Source of the DNA: Bryobacterales bacterium
Lineage (GTDB): Bacteria; Acidobacteriota; Terriglobia; Bryobacterales; UBA6623
Assembly (NCBI GenBank): GCA_022826925.1
Contig: JAJDTX010000152.1
Location: forward strand, 1 to 42,042
Direction: 5' to 3'
DNA: 42,042 bases
Every line of letters begins with the position of its first letter. Position 1 is the first letter of the stretch. Both the position numbers and the translations under genes were made by a program. The notes beneath the pieces were generated by a model. It saw only the letters and a program-made list of their open reading frames with translations. It ran no database searches and was not told where the DNA came from. This document shows positions 1-8,322 of the stretch, one piece after another.

Positions 1-122
1 GATACGGGCACTGTCGCCTAGGCGACCACACGGCGGCCCCGGCCGCAGAGCGGAGCAGCGTCTGGAGCCCGCACTCCACCCCGGGTATGGCTAAGCAGCT
101 TCGAACCGAGTCTCGTCGGTCT

Positions 123-135
123 GAGGCAAAGCCTC
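123..135. other. small perfect hairpin before the first gene
   Basis: A 5-bp perfect inverted repeat (GAGGC, AAA loop, GCCTC) lies 15 bases before the ATG at 151. No T-run follows, so it is not a classical terminator. It could be the end of an upstream transcript or a leader hairpin. I see no gene in bases 1-150. Confidence 0.25.
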
Positions 136-150
136 GCTAGACTAAGCTCG

Positions 151-2484
151 ATGTCGCCTGTTGCGTCGCAGACCCACCCGTACAATCGCGCTTCGGCACC
201 TCAGGGAGGCGGTTGCTCTCGCAGGGCGACAGCGTTTCGACTGGCTGTTGCGATCGGCCTTTCGGCCCTGCTCTCTGCGCTTCTGCCCGGGTCGCGCCTG
301 GCCGCGCAATCGGTCGAGACGACCAGTGGCGTGGCGGTGGTGTCGGGCGCTCGGGCCGTGCGGGCTCACACTTCGCCTCCGATTATCGCCACGGAAGTCA
401 CCGACCTGACAGTGACCCGAACGCAGACTTCCACAGAAGAGTTCGACATCTTCGTGGATACGTTGATTGGGTCTCTCCAGTTCGGCAGCTTCGGGATCGG
501 GCGGGCCCTGGGCGCCGACCCGGCAAACGACCGATTGCTCCTGCCGTTGGACCTCCCCACGCCATTCTCCATCGGCGAGCCCGCGGGCACGAGTCCCTCC
601 GAAGGCTTGCTGTTTTGGTCCGGCAGTGCCTTTGCGCGTGACGTTAGCGGGACCGAGACCGATGGTCACGCCGTCCTTGGCGAGGTCGAGGTCTCGATCG
701 CGAGCTATGCCGATCCGCGCGCCAATGTGTCGTTCTTCGACCTCTTCGACCTCAACACAGGAGCTTCGAGAGCGGAATTCGAGTGGACGGACGTGCCTGT
801 CCAGGACGGTGCCTTTAGCGCTGGTACGGAAGGCGATGCGGTGCAGGGCAAGTTCTTCGGCCGAAGCCACATCGGAGTGGGAGGCATCTTTCAGAGCGAT
901 GGACTGATCGGCGCGTTCGGGGCCCAGCGCGAGCATCCTGAAGCGCTCACGGTCGTAGACGTCGGGCCGACCGCGCCGCCCTTGGGCCCGCTGCCCGCGG
1001 CAACGCGGCTCCTAGGCGTAGTCTTGGGTGGACCGCCAGCGTTGCACGAACCCATGGTTGGGGGGGCGGCCGAATTGGACTCGCCCCTGACCGACGTGCC
1101 CGTGCCGTTAGGACAGTCGTCTCCAGGTGCGATCGCCATCGGCGAGCTGAGCTTGAGCGCGCGAGGGGTCGTCGGCGGCGGGAGCGGTGACCACGGCCAG
1201 CTCTCCATGACCTTGCGGGTCGGTCTGGGGCTTGGCGATCTGCTGCCGGCCGCGCTCAGCATGAGAGTGGAAGGCCTGGCGGGCCAGGATGGCCAAGCGG
1301 GATACTCGGCCCTCACGAGCATGATCGAGTTCGACTTGGGGCAGGGGGCCCAGCCTTTTCCAGAAGGTGTCGAAGCGACCACCCTGATCGCGGGCGGGTT
1401 CGGATTCCTGACGAGTCCGACGGAGAGCGTTGCCCGCTGGAATGGCGTGCTGCAGGCTGAAGACATCAGCGACTCGCGTTGGCGGGGAAGCCAGGTCAGC
1501 GGGGATGTCTCCGTCAGCGTGCAGTTGGCGCCAGAGCCAGAAATCAACGTAGAGTTCTCCAACCTGGTCGACCAAGGCTCCGGTCGTACCCTCGAGAACA
1601 TCTCTTGGACGTCGATCCCCGTGTCCAAGGGGAACTTTGTTGCAGAGGATGGCGCGAACCTGTTGCAGGGGGTCTTCGCGGGCTTGGACGGCACCAGCGT
1701 GGCGGGCATATTCCAGTGGGGCGGACTGTCAGGAGGATTCGTCGCATCGAATATGAGCCGAGCCGTTCCGTTCCTCCCGGTCGGCCAGAGCTCGCCGGAC
1801 GCGGCCGGCGAAGACGTGAGGCTGCAAGTGAGCGTCCCCTCGCTCGATGCCGAGCGAGGCATCATCGGCGCGATCGCAGAGGTCTCAACCATCGAGGGCC
1901 TGCTGCTGGGCGCGAGGCCCGAGGATTCCGGCGGGACCGTCCAGGGCGTGCGGATCGACCAGCTGCAGCTGGCGGATATTCCGATCGGGGGCGTCGCGTC
2001 CGATGTCAACGGCTTGGGCGGGTGGCTGGAGGAGGGCTACTTCGGCGCGGCTGGGATCTATCGCGCCGACGATGATCTCGTCCAGCGCCGCTGGGCTTCC
2101 GCAGCGCTAATGGTGGGAAACGGCTCGTCTTCCAACCCGCCCGATGTGAGCGCCACTTGGACGGGCGAGATGGTTGGCATCGACACCAGCGGGTCGGCGA
2201 CGGACGGAAACCTCGTCCGCGGCGACGCCAGCATCAGCCTTAGAACTGCAACCTACCTGTTAGCGACGGTTTCTCTCACGGGCATCGTTGACCAGGCGAG
2301 CGGCCGGACGCGGCCCGACATGTGGTGGGGCGGCATTCCGGTGTTCAACGGCAGCTTCGAATCCGCGACCTCGCACCACGAGATCGCGGGCAGGTTCTTG
2401 GGGCCGGACCATCGCGAGGTGGCCGGCACGTTCGATTGGTACAGGATTCAGGGTGCGTTCGGCGCCCGGATCGCCGAACCGTAG
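151..2484 (+). CDS. secreted protein with three TbpB-like beta-barrel modules
   Basis: This is a 777-residue exported protein. A hydrophobic signal segment at about residues 30-52 ends in an Ala-Ala-Gln-type signal peptidase I site. There is no lipobox cysteine, unlike classical TbpB lipoproteins. Three modules share the same ending, an 'LQGxF.G....VAGIFQ...L.GAF' pattern, at about residues 235-255, 505-535 and 745-775. Each is preceded by beta-strand-rich sequence with 'ASGRT' and 'IPVxxGxF' motifs. This is the hallmark of the transferrin-binding-protein-like C-lobe barrel. Linker regions between the modules are also beta-rich. No TonB receptor (TbpA) or Slam translocator is in the window, so iron piracy cannot be assumed; surface display or ligand binding is an inference. 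The start is the first ATG, with no clear Shine-Dalgarno. Confidence 0.75.
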   Translation: MSPVASQTHPYNRASAPQGGGCSRRATAFRLAVAIGLSALLSALLPGSRLAAQSVETTSGVAVVSGARAVRAHTSPPIIATEVTDLTVTRTQTSTEEFDIFVDTLIGSLQFGSFGIGRALGADPANDRLLLPLDLPTPFSIGEPAGTSPSEGLLFWSGSAFARDVSGTETDGHAVLGEVEVSIASYADPRANVSFFDLFDLNTGASRAEFEWTDVPVQDGAFSAGTEGDAVQGKFFGRSHIGVGGIFQSDGLIGAFGAQREHPEALTVVDVGPTAPPLGPLPAATRLLGVVLGGPPALHEPMVGGAAELDSPLTDVPVPLGQSSPGAIAIGELSLSARGVVGGGSGDHGQLSMTLRVGLGLGDLLPAALSMRVEGLAGQDGQAGYSALTSMIEFDLGQGAQPFPEGVEATTLIAGGFGFLTSPTESVARWNGVLQAEDISDSRWRGSQVSGDVSVSVQLAPEPEINVEFSNLVDQGSGRTLENISWTSIPVSKGNFVAEDGANLLQGVFAGLDGTSVAGIFQWGGLSGGFVASNMSRAVPFLPVGQSSPDAAGEDVRLQVSVPSLDAERGIIGAIAEVSTIEGLLLGARPEDSGGTVQGVRIDQLQLADIPIGGVASDVNGLGGWLEEGYFGAAGIYRADDDLVQRRWASAALMVGNGSSSNPPDVSATWTGEMVGIDTSGSATDGNLVRGDASISLRTATYLLATVSLTGIVDQASGRTRPDMWWGGIPVFNGSFESATSHHEIAGRFLGPDHREVAGTFDWYRIQGAFGARIAEP

Positions 2485-2547
2485 GGTCCGGCGCCTCGCG
2501 CCAGCCTTATATGCCCGTGCCGGTCGCGCCGGAGGCGCCCCGGCCAC

Positions 2548-3060
2548 TCAGTAGACCGGCGTCCCGTATGGCACCGGCGTCTCGACGCGCTGAATCTCGC
2601 TGACCCTCGCAATCTTCCAGATATCGCCGGCGCGCTCGAGGAAGATCTGCTGGACCTCGTTGCGATCCGCGTAGACATACTCCACTCGCACCTGGGCCTC
2701 GTCGCCGGACTCCTCGGGCGCGTTCATCGCGATGCCCTTGATGTCCCTGTTGCGCTCGCGGAGGAATTCCGAGAAGCGCTCCGGCCCCATCTCTTCCACG
2801 CTCTGGCGGAGCGTGCGTTCCATCTGTCCCGCGTAGCAGTCCAAGTAGTCGTCGACCAGCCCGTCCCGCGCCGCGTCCAGCATGGAGTAGATCACGTCCC
2901 TCGGTTCGTCCGGCTTGGACGAACCGAGGCCCAAGAAGCCGCTGTCGTCGCTGCCGCCAAAGTCTAGGCGCTCGAACCCGCCCTGATACCAGGCGATGAT
3001 CGCCAGGCCGGCGACGATGACCGTGACCGTGACGGCCTGCGCCTTCGCATCCTTGCTCAT
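2548..3060 (-). CDS. small membrane-anchored protein, last gene of the SPFH/ATPase operon
   Basis: This 170-residue protein has one N-terminal membrane segment (about residues 7-25), a Gly/Ser-rich linker, and a C-terminal domain from about 55. The C-terminal domain resembles the NTF2/DUF4878-like lumazine-binding fold: helical start, then beta strands ending in a 'W.I..V' pattern. Its ATG overlaps the stop of the upstream HflK-like gene in an ATGA, so translation is coupled. By topology and position it probably works beside the SPFH proteins as an extracytoplasmic or membrane accessory. No catalytic motif is visible. The fold assignment is by pattern only. Confidence 0.7.
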   Translation of the reverse strand: MSKDAKAQAVTVTVIVAGLAIIAWYQGGFERLDFGGSDDSGFLGLGSSKPDEPRDVIYSMLDAARDGLVDDYLDCYAGQMERTLRQSVEEMGPERFSEFLRERNRDIKGIAMNAPEESGDEAQVRVEYVYADRNEVQQIFLERAGDIWKIARVSEIQRVETPVPYGTPVY

Positions 3061-4049
3061 GGCGGCGATGACTGGCGGCTGCTGCCCCGCCGGATGATGT
3101 TCAGGTCGAGATTGCCCCCCTCGTCGACGATCGTCTTGCGCAGGCGCGGCAGTATCTCTTCCATCGTCTCCAAGAACAACCGGCTGCGCGTCACCTCGGG
3201 GTTTCGAGCGTATTCCGAGGCCAGCTTCTCGAATCTGGCGGCGTCACCCTGAGCCTGCTGGATCCGGCGTTCCCGATACCCGTGTGATGCCGACAGCATC
3301 TGCTGCGCCTGCCCGCGCGCCCGGGGAAGGATGTCGTTGGCGTAGCCTTCGGCCTCGTTGACGATTCGCGCGGAGTCCGCCCTGGCCGATGCGACGTCAC
3401 GGAACGCATCGGCCGCCTCTGCTGGCGGGGTGACCGAGCGGATGTTCACGGTCGAGAGCACCACCCCCAATCCGTGGCGGTCGATCAGCTCTTGCGACTG
3501 GCGCCGCACTTCCTCTTGGATCGCGATCTTCTCCGTGGTCAGGACCTCGTCCACCGCCCGGGTGGAAATCTGCCGCTCGAGAGCGGCTTCGACGGCGTTA
3601 GCGACGGCTAGGTCGACGTCGGCCGACCGGAACAGATAATCCGCTGGTTCAGCGATGCTGTATTGCACGACTGCCCGTACGTTGAGAATGTTCTGGTCGC
3701 CGCTCAGGAATTGGGAGAGCACGGGGTCGGCGGGCAGGGCGTTCGCCTCGTCAGCGAGCTCGCCCCCGATGAACGCACGCTTTAGCTCGCGGACCTTTAG
3801 CTTGTCCACCTTGCCCACGGGCCACGGCCAGTGCCACCCGACGCCGGGCATGACCTGATCGTTCGCCAGCGCCCCGAAGGTTGTCAGCACGGCCTGTTGC
3901 TCGGTGCGAATCACGTACACGCCCGAGACCAGCCACAGCGCTGCTAGCGCGCCCGCCAAGTTGCGCGCCGGGATCTGGCGCAGACTCGCGGCCAGCGGCC
4001 CGCGGGACGGGCTGTCGGTCGCTGGCGTCGGGCTCGCGTGCTGGTGCAT
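3057..4049 (-). CDS. HflK-like SPFH/band-7 membrane protein
   Basis: This 330-residue protein has a short cytoplasmic N-terminus, one membrane helix at about 30-50, then an SPFH domain beginning 'IRTEQQAVLTTFG'. A long helical C-terminal region carries the 'AEGYAN' and 'ARGQAQ' motifs typical of HflK. It ends in the 'RLFLETMEEILP' stretch common in HflK proteins. In E. coli, HflK and HflC form a large membrane cage around the FtsH protease. Here no ftsH is nearby; the gene is third in an operon headed by a P-type ATPase that carries its own SPFH domain. It starts 7 bases after the HflC-like stop. A role as scaffold for the transporter is inferred from context. Confidence 0.85.
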   Translation of the reverse strand: MHQHASPTPATDSPSRGPLAASLRQIPARNLAGALAALWLVSGVYVIRTEQQAVLTTFGALANDQVMPGVGWHWPWPVGKVDKLKVRELKRAFIGGELADEANALPADPVLSQFLSGDQNILNVRAVVQYSIAEPADYLFRSADVDLAVANAVEAALERQISTRAVDEVLTTEKIAIQEEVRRQSQELIDRHGLGVVLSTVNIRSVTPPAEAADAFRDVASARADSARIVNEAEGYANDILPRARGQAQQMLSASHGYRERRIQQAQGDAARFEKLASEYARNPEVTRSRLFLETMEEILPRLRKTIVDEGGNLDLNIIRRGSSRQSSPP

Positions 4050-4056
4050 GCCGGTG

Positions 4057-5052
4057 CTATTGCCCCCTTGTCAGCAGGCGGAGCAATTCCGAGTCAGCGC
4101 TGAGGATCACGGTCGTGTCTTCGTCCAGGGCCTTGCGGTAGGCTTCCAAGGTCCGGGTGAGCTTGTAGAAGGACTGGTTGCGGGAATAGGCCGCGCCGTA
4201 AACGCGAGCAGCGGCCGCGTCGCCTTCGCCCTTGGTGGTTTCGGCCTCCTTGTACGCCTTGGCGAGGATTTCCTCCCTCTTCCTGTCGGCTTCGGCCCGG
4301 ATTCGCAGAGCCTGCTCCTCGCCCTCGGCGCGGTACTGCCGGGCGATCCGCTCGCGCTCGGCGCGCATCCGGGCGTACACGCTCTGCTTGTTCTGCTCCG
4401 GCAGGTTGAGCCGCTTCAGGCGCACGTCGGCGATGCTAATGCCGTACTCCTCCAGCGCGGCCGTGCCGGTGCGCTGGGCCAACTTGTCGAGCACTTCCTC
4501 GGTCTCGACCAGTTTCGGCGACGTCGAGACGATTTCCTCCAGGTCGAGATTGGCAATGGTCGCTGCCAGACCGGACCAAACCAGGTCGTGCAGGCGCATT
4601 TCGGCCGCTCTCTCGTTGCCGACGGCCTGCACGAACGCCTGCGGATCGGCGATCTGCCACAGCGCGTAGGTGTCGATGCTGAGGTTCTTCTTGTCCTTCG
4701 TCAGGAATTCCGAGCGCGGCGGGTTGTAGACCCGGAGACGCCGGTCGAAGAGCTGCACTTGCTGCAGCAGGGGCACCTTGATGTTCAGGCCCGCGTCGGT
4801 TACGGTGCGGACTGGCTTGCCCAGCTGGGTGACCAGGGCGAACTCGGTCTCGCGCACCGTGAAGAGGGCGGACCAAGCCAGCACCGCCGCTCCAAGCGCC
4901 AGCAGGACTCGGCGGTTGCGCTGCAACAGCCCGCGCCAGTCGAACGGCTCCTTGGGAGCGTGGTCGTGATGGTGCTCGTGGTCATGCTGCCCGTCCCCGT
5001 GCTTGTGGTCATGGGAATGGCCGTGGTCGTGCGTGTGGTGTTGGTCGTGCAT
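4057..5052 (-). CDS. HflC-like SPFH protein with a histidine-rich N-terminus
   Basis: This is a 331-residue protein. The first 31 residues contain 15 histidines in HxH/DH repeats, a probable metal-binding tail. A membrane helix follows at about 50-66, then an SPFH domain starting 'VRETEFALVTQLG'. The C-terminal half has HflC hallmarks: 'ARMRAERERIA', 'AEGEEQALRIRAEADRKREEIL' (split here for length) and 'GEGDAAAARVY'. It ends with a short conserved hydrophobic tail. In the usual HflC topology the N-terminus is cytoplasmic, which would place the His tail beside the cytosolic face of the partner ATPase. Only 3 bases separate this gene from the ATPase-SPFH gene upstream. The His-rich tail is not part of normal HflC and points to Zn/Ni/Co/Cu handling; the metal cannot be told from sequence. 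Confidence 0.87.
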   Translation of the reverse strand: MHDQHHTHDHGHSHDHKHGDGQHDHEHHHDHAPKEPFDWRGLLQRNRRVLLALGAAVLAWSALFTVRETEFALVTQLGKPVRTVTDAGLNIKVPLLQQVQLFDRRLRVYNPPRSEFLTKDKKNLSIDTYALWQIADPQAFVQAVGNERAAEMRLHDLVWSGLAATIANLDLEEIVSTSPKLVETEEVLDKLAQRTGTAALEEYGISIADVRLKRLNLPEQNKQSVYARMRAERERIARQYRAEGEEQALRIRAEADRKREEILAKAYKEAETTKGEGDAAAARVYGAAYSRNQSFYKLTRTLEAYRKALDEDTTVILSADSELLRLLTRGQ

Positions 5053-5055
5053 GGT

Positions 5056-8000
5056 CTATTCCCCCAGCTCGGCGGGCTCGAATGGCGGTGGCGGCTGTTG
5101 CATCTGAGCTCCGGGCGGCGCAACGATCACCCCGTCGTCCATGGTCCAGAGCGTGCGGCGGCCGCCCGAAGAATCGATGATGAGCTTCTTGCGGCCCGGC
5201 AGGATCTCTTCCATTGCTTCCAGATACAGCCGCGTGGAAGTCGGCCCGGGAGCGGCGCGATACGCTGACTCGAGCTGCTGGAAGCGCGCCGCGTCGCCGC
5301 CCGCGCGGTCCGTGCGGCTCGCCATGTAGCCGTGGGCTTCCTGCACCAGTGCCTCGCCTTGGCCCCTGGCCAGCGCGACCTGTTCGTTGGCGTAGCCCTC
5401 CGCCTCGTTGATCATCCGGCTCTTTTCTTCCAAGGCCCCCGCGACCTCGCGGAACGCATCGACGACCTCGACCGACGGGTGCATGTCTTGGAAGCGCACG
5501 TGCCGCACCCGCACGCCGGCGCCGTAGTCTGTCAGCCGCCGCTGCAGCTCTTCGGCGGCCCGTTGCTCAGTCTGGTGGCGGCCGGTGGTCAGAAGCGCAT
5601 CCAGCGACACCGTGTTCACGACGCTGCGCAGCGCCGCTTCCGATGCGGCGCGGATGACGGCCTCGGGATCAAGCTGTTGGAAGATGTAGTCGTCAGGCCG
5701 GTCGATGTCGTAGTGCACCACGGCAGTCATCTCGATCATGTTCTGATCGCCGGTCAGCATCAGCGTCTCTTCGTCCTCGAGCTGGATGCGGCCGTCCCGG
5801 TGCTGGATGTTCCATTCGTACGACGGAGGCTCGCTGAACGCCGTGTCGTCCGACGTCCGGAAGCCGATCTCGATCGTGCGAATCTGTCTTGCCCGCACGC
5901 GCGTCAGGCGGTCGACAGGCCACGGCAGCTTGAAGTTCAATCCGGGCTCCCGGTTGGGCAGCACCCTGCGGCCGAAGCGCTCGACCACGCCCACTTCCTC
6001 GGTGCGGATGGTGAAGACGGCCGTGGAAGCCCACAGGGCCAGCAGAGCGGCTGCGGCGGGCTTTGCCAGCTGCCTGCGGTTCTCTACCAGCCACGCGAAG
6101 CCTGCGGCGGGATCGATACCGCGAAGGATGTCGACAATGGCCCTCCAGATCTGGGCAATCCCGACATGCGACCGCACGCGCTCCCAGTGCGAGAGCTGGC
6201 CGGCCGGCCGCTCGATGCGCAGCAGGCGCACCGAGTTGAGCATTACGAAAAGCGAGGAGATCTGGTGGACTCCGGCGGCCAGTGCCGGCCCCATCCAGCC
6301 GATGCCGGCGATGTAGACGGAGACCACGTTGACGACGCCGGCGAAGAGGATGATGTTCTGCCACACCGTGGTGACGGCCCGCCTGGAAACACCGAACAGC
6401 TTGGGCAGCCTGCCGATCTCTGGGTTTAGATCGACGACATCGGCCGCCTCGGCCGCGATGTCGGCGCCGGAACCCGAGATCGCAACTCCGACATCGGCCG
6501 CCGCCAGGGCGGGCGCGTCGTTGACGCCGTCGCCGATCATGGCAACCTTGCGGCCCTGCACTTGCAGTTGCTTGATCCGGTCCAGCTTCTGTTCCGGCAG
6601 CAGTTCGGCCTCCACGTGCGTGATGCCGACCACCCGCGCCATCGCGTCGGCCGCCTTGCGACGGTCGCCGGTGAGCAGGATGATGTTGCTGATGCCTAGG
6701 TCCTCGATCTCGTGGACCGCATCGTGAGCGCCCTTGCGCGGCGTGTCTCGCAGCAAGATGGCGCCCGCGCAGCGGTCGCCCTCGGCGACCAGGACCGGGG
6801 TCGCCCCGGCCCGGTCGGAGGCAGTCAAGTACTCTTCGAGGCCGTAGATGCCGTGGTCGTTGAGGAAAGCCTCGTTGCCGGCCCGGACGGTCTTGCCGCG
6901 GTGGATGCACTCGGCGCCGCGCCCAGGCACGATCTGCGCGTCTTGGAATTCGCCGGTGGCGATGCCGCGCTCTTCGGCGGCGCGGACGATCACCTTGGCG
7001 AGCGGGTGGTCCGAGCTCGCTTCGGCGGTGGCCCCGAGAGTGAGCACCTGCTCCTCGGTGTGGCCCGGGGCCACCAAGACTTCGACGATCTCGAACTCGC
7101 CGGTGGTCAACGTGCCGGTCTTGTCGAAGACGATGGTGTCGACTTTGGAGGCCGTCTGGACGACCTGCCCGCCGCGAGCCAGCAGGCCGCGGCGGGCCAA
7201 GCCGCCGATGGCCGCGACCATGGCGGCCGGCGTGGCTAGGATCAGGGCGCAGGGGCACCCCACGATCAGGACCGCCACGGCCCGGCGCACGCGCTCGGTG
7301 GTCTCGACGTCGCTGGAGAGGAAATAGACCGCGCCAGCGGCCAGCAGGATGGCTGGCAGGAAGTAGCGGGCGTAGCGGTCGGCTTCCCGCACCACCGGCG
7401 CGGTGCGGTGGTCGCGGGCCTCTTCCACCAAGTGAATGAGCCGCGCCAGCGTGGACTCCTCGGCGGCATAGGTCACCCGGATGTGGAGCAGGCCGTGACC
7501 GTTCAGGGTGCCCGAAAATACCTCGTCCCCCTTGCTCTTGTCGCGGGGCACGGATTCTCCCGTGATCGGGCTCTCGTCGACCGACGACTCGCCCCGTTCG
7601 ACCGTGCCATCGGCGGCGATGCGCTCGCCGGCGCGCACCACGACCAGGTCGCCGGGCTCCAAGTCCTCGACATGGACTTCGACCTCCTCGCCATCGCGCA
7701 GCACGCGGGCTTGGTGGGGCAACTGGTCCACGAAGCGATGGATCGCCCGTTCGGTCCGCCCGGCGGCCCAGGCCTCCAGCCCCTCGCCGAGGAGCATGAT
7801 GAACATGGCCTCGGCAGCAGCTAGGTACTCGCCGATCGCGAGGGCGGCGCCGGCCGCGATCACAATCGCGAGGTCTGCCGAGATCTTGCGCTCGAGCAGT
7901 TCGGAGATAGCCCGGTAGAAGGTCTTGTAGCCCGCCAGCACCGCGAGGAAGATCGCGGTGTCGATTCCTAGCAAGGAATCGAAGATGCCGAACAGGTTCA

Positions 8001-8097
8001 GCAGCAGCAGGACGCCTACGACGACCGTGAACCCTACGTACTTGATCTGCTCGCGGCGGTCGCGATTGATCGCATGGTCCTCGGAGACGACATGCAC
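5056..8097 (-). CDS. P1B-type metal ATPase fused to an HflK-like SPFH domain
   Basis: This 1013-residue protein is two complete proteins in one chain. Residues 1 to about 660 form a heavy-metal P-type ATPase. They contain the actuator TGES near 178, the membrane metal site C281-P282-C283, the phosphorylated D325 in DKTGTLT, the HP motif near 364 and GDGVND near 521. There is no N-terminal HMA domain. The last helix carries 'HQISS' where copper ATPases have MxxSS, so the metal is unclear. After a linker, a new membrane helix (about 680-697) leads into an HflK-type SPFH domain with 'AEGYANEQVALARGQ' and 'LEAMEEILP'. The start is GTG; no upstream in-frame ATG, GTG or TTG was found nearby and no Shine-Dalgarno is clear. 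It heads the four-gene operon running to 2548. The reading frame is continuous across the junction. Confidence 0.9.
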   Translation of the reverse strand: MHVVSEDHAINRDRREQIKYVGFTVVVGVLLLLNLFGIFDSLLGIDTAIFLAVLAGYKTFYRAISELLERKISADLAIVIAAGAALAIGEYLAAAEAMFIMLLGEGLEAWAAGRTERAIHRFVDQLPHQARVLRDGEEVEVHVEDLEPGDLVVVRAGERIAADGTVERGESSVDESPITGESVPRDKSKGDEVFSGTLNGHGLLHIRVTYAAEESTLARLIHLVEEARDHRTAPVVREADRYARYFLPAILLAAGAVYFLSSDVETTERVRRAVAVLIVGCPCALILATPAAMVAAIGGLARRGLLARGGQVVQTASKVDTIVFDKTGTLTTGEFEIVEVLVAPGHTEEQVLTLGATAEASSDHPLAKVIVRAAEERGIATGEFQDAQIVPGRGAECIHRGKTVRAGNEAFLNDHGIYGLEEYLTASDRAGATPVLVAEGDRCAGAILLRDTPRKGAHDAVHEIEDLGISNIILLTGDRRKAADAMARVVGITHVEAELLPEQKLDRIKQLQVQGRKVAMIGDGVNDAPALAAADVGVAISGSGADIAAEAADVVDLNPEIGRLPKLFGVSRRAVTTVWQNIILFAGVVNVVSVYIAGIGWMGPALAAGVHQISSLFVMLNSVRLLRIERPAGQLSHWERVRSHVGIAQIWRAIVDILRGIDPAAGFAWLVENRRQLAKPAAAALLALWASTAVFTIRTEEVGVVERFGRRVLPNREPGLNFKLPWPVDRLTRVRARQIRTIEIGFRTSDDTAFSEPPSYEWNIQHRDGRIQLEDEETLMLTGDQNMIEMTAVVHYDIDRPDDYIFQQLDPEAVIRAASEAALRSVVNTVSLDALLTTGRHQTEQRAAEELQRRLTDYGAGVRVRHVRFQDMHPSVEVVDAFREVAGALEEKSRMINEAEGYANEQVALARGQGEALVQEAHGYMASRTDRAGGDAARFQQLESAYRAAPGPTSTRLYLEAMEEILPGRKKLIIDSSGGRRTLWTMDDGVIVAPPGAQMQQPPPPFEPAELGE

Positions 8098-8307
8098 TGG
8101 TAGACAAAGATAGCAAAGACGGTCGTTGCCCTCGCTGATTCGCGGGGCTTCGGGCGTCGATCCACGTGAAATGGGCCGCGACTAGCTGAGATGATCGTTG
8201 CCGGGCCGCAGAGCCGCTGCACCCTCGCCACGGGGCGTCCGCAGCGTGCCTCTCGACCGGTGCCCGCCGCCGCCTCTGCCGTCCCCCAGGCGCCGATCGG
8301 CGCATTG

Positions 8308-8313
8308 TACAAT
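8308..8313 (+). promoter_or_regulatory. possible -10 element close to the acyl-CoA synthetase start
   Basis: TACAAT preceded by TTG lies 9 bases before the ATG at 8323, in the 225-base divergent gap 8098-8322. If used, transcription would begin at or within a few bases of the start codon, giving a leaderless message. No convincing -35 box is seen, so this is weak. I saw nothing else in the gap. Confidence 0.25.
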
Positions 8314-8322
8314 CACTGCTTC

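Noticed and set aside
3904..5268. 454-codon open frame on the plus strand
   Set aside because: Antisense shadow of the SPFH genes with no recognisable domain.
5693..8305. 870-codon open frame on the minus strand overlapping the ATPase-SPFH gene
   Set aside because: Arg/Pro/Gly-rich shadow in a GC-rich gene; it has no family motif, while the overlapping frame has all P-type ATPase motifs.
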